DNA of 5,780 nucleotides from NCBI GenBank assembly GCA_018662715.1, contig JABJFP010000274.1:1-5780 (forward strand), in the 5' to 3' direction. Both the position numbers and the translations under genes were made by a program. The notes under the pieces are model-generated. The model worked only from the letters and a program-made list of their open reading frames with translations, did no database searches and had not been told where the DNA came from. The first letter of the stretch is position 1, and every line of letters begins with the position of its first letter. Of the stretch, positions 4,648 through 5,780 are shown piece by piece. The DNA is from Methanobacteriota archaeon (GTDB lineage Archaea; Thermoplasmatota; Poseidoniia; Poseidoniales; Poseidoniaceae).

Positions 4648-5780
4648 TCATGCAAAGAAGAAGGCCATGCCAAGAATGGCAAAACAAGCCAAGGACATGA
4701 CGCCTTCAAGCCAGTTGGTTTTTCCATCAGCAAGAATAGAGATTGTAATGAGAACGGAGCCAAAAGCAGCCACTGTTTCCAGCAGTCCAAACTCAAGAGG
4801 AAGCGGGACACCCAAAACCCAACCCCACAGAACCATAACCGGTGCGACGAAGAGAGCAATCTGAACACTGCTTCCAATAGCGATAGCGATGGAGAGGTCC
4901 ATCTTGTCCTTACCAGCAACTATGACTGCCGTAAAATGCTCTGCGGCATTTCCAAAGAAGGGCACCAAAATGACACCAATGAAGAGTTCGGGAAGGTGCC
5001 ACTTCTCGACAGTGGTTTCAAGACTGTGAACCAAAATATGGGCCATCCATCCAACAAGAATAGTGGCGAGAATAAGAAGAATCCATGCGTCTTTGATGCT
5101 GATTTCAGGTTCCTCATGTGCACCATGGCCACCTGATGAGAATTCATTGACGTGAGTTTTGAGTTGGAACAACAGCGAGCAACCGTAGATGAAAAGCAAC
5201 ACTAAAGCCGTGGCGTATGAGAGTTTCATGACGGCGTCTGATGTGCCTCCATTGTAATGGAAGGCGCTGGGAACAATAAGGGCGACAACCGCTAGAACCA
5301 GCAGTGCACCGTTCATTTGCCCGCTTTGATTTGAAAACGTTTGCTCGCTATGCTTGAGACCACCGTACAACATGGCCAAACCTAACACAAGCAAGAGGTT
5401 GCCCAAAATTGATCCGATAAGTGAGGCTTGCGTCACGGTAACCATGGTATCAACAACGTCTGGATTTTGAGATGCTGCATAGAGGGCCATGCCTGCGATG
5501 ATCATCTCAACAGCATTGCCAAACGTCGCATTCAGTAAACCTCCTACTGCCTCTCCTGTTCGGAGAGCAATTTCTTCGGTAGCCTTGCCCATCAAGAACG
5601 CAAGTGGGGCAATCGCAATCATTGAGAAAACAAACGCCATCTGAAGTGAATGCTGGAAGTTGAAATACAACGTGATTGGGAGCGCTAATAGCAGCCAGTT
5701 CATTTTGTTGTTCTTCGGATTGAAGATATCGACAAGACGCTTGAACTGTGCTTCAGCAGCAACAGCAAGTTCCTCAACTG
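4648..5780 (-). CDS. CAX-type Ca2+/H+ (cation/proton) antiporter, 5' end cut by window
   Basis: This is an integral membrane exchanger of the Ca2+:cation antiporter superfamily, CAX branch; it moves Ca2+ (perhaps other divalent cations) against protons. About eleven hydrophobic segments are visible. Both inverted alpha-repeats are intact, counted from the first visible codon (5776-5778): GNAVEMIIA with Glu91 and GNAAEHFTA with Glu280, each followed by GSILGN or GSSVQIALF. Between the halves is a hydrophilic loop (about 210-231) rich in His and Glu (HGAHEEPE), which corresponds to the acidic loop of CAX proteins. The frame has no stop and no Met between 5703 and 5778, and the 25 extra codons include FKRLVDIFNP-like sequence that family members carry before the first helix; ATG 5703 is therefore internal and the real start is outside the window. 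The visible part is 376 residues, so only a few residues may be missing. It is the first visible gene of the operon with the small membrane protein. Confidence 0.93.
   Translation of the reverse strand, partial: VEELAVAAEAQFKRLVDIFNPKNNKMNWLLLALPITLYFNFQHSLQMAFVFSMIAIAPLAFLMGKATEEIALRTGEAVGGLLNATFGNAVEMIIAGMALYAASQNPDVVDTMVTVTQASLIGSILGNLLLVLGLAMLYGGLKHSEQTFSNQSGQMNGALLVLAVVALIVPSAFHYNGGTSDAVMKLSYATALVLLFIYGCSLLFQLKTHVNEFSSGGHGAHEEPEISIKDAWILLILATILVGWMAHILVHSLETTVEKWHLPELFIGVILVPFFGNAAEHFTAVIVAGKDKMDLSIAIAIGSSVQIALFVAPVMVLWGWVLGVPLPLEFGLLETVAAFGSVLITISILADGKTNWLEGVMSLACFAILGMAFFFA

Noticed and set aside
4421..5136. Long plus-strand frames (4421-4864 and 4624-5136) opposite the membrane protein and antiporter
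   Set aside because: They are antisense to well-supported genes, have low-complexity Ser/Thr/Lys/Asn-rich products without recognisable motifs, and have no supporting start signals.

Overview
This window looks like part of a compact archaeal genome, most likely a marine Thermoplasmatota/Poseidoniia-type (Marine Group II-like) euryarchaeon; the lineage is an inference. The strongest evidence is a phosphoglycerate kinase with archaeal signature motifs. A tRNA-Thr gene with discriminator U73 and no encoded CCA, TATA-like boxes at archaeal spacing, and Shine-Dalgarno sites of the GGTGAT/GAGGTG type agree with it. Genes are tightly packed: one pair of stop codons abuts with no base between, and a tRNA ends 2 bases from a kinase gene.

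Layout. Positions 1-67 hold a short promoter-like stretch. An unrecognised 145-residue protein gene follows (68-505, +); its codon use is unlike that of its neighbours, and an 11-bp direct repeat flanks it. A 270-bp intergenic stretch (506-775) holds a G7 run and a short open frame ending in a hydrophobic segment, perhaps a decayed gene end. Then come an isochorismatase-like cysteine hydrolase (776-1336, +) and archaeal phosphoglycerate kinase (about 1420-2682, +), probably co-transcribed. A tRNA-Thr(CGU) lies on the minus strand (2685-2757) with its 3' end against the kinase stop codon. An 84-bp divergent control region with two dyads separates the tRNA from an amidohydrolase of the adenosine/SAH/MTA-deaminase-like group (2842-4101, +). 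Convergent to it is a minus-strand operon: a CAX-type Ca2+/H+ antiporter (cut by the right edge of the window) followed by a small two-helix membrane protein of unknown function (4102-4635).

How the genes relate. Most of the window is housekeeping: glycolysis/gluconeogenesis (pgk), translation (tRNA-Thr), nucleoside salvage or another deamination (amidohydrolase) and cation homeostasis (CAX). I see no defence system, CRISPR array, insertion sequence or phage module. The items most worth a second look are the repeat-flanked orphan gene at the left, the unusual amidohydrolase (altered beta-sandwich segments and apparently lost substrate-binding arginines), and the membrane protein that may be a partner of the antiporter.
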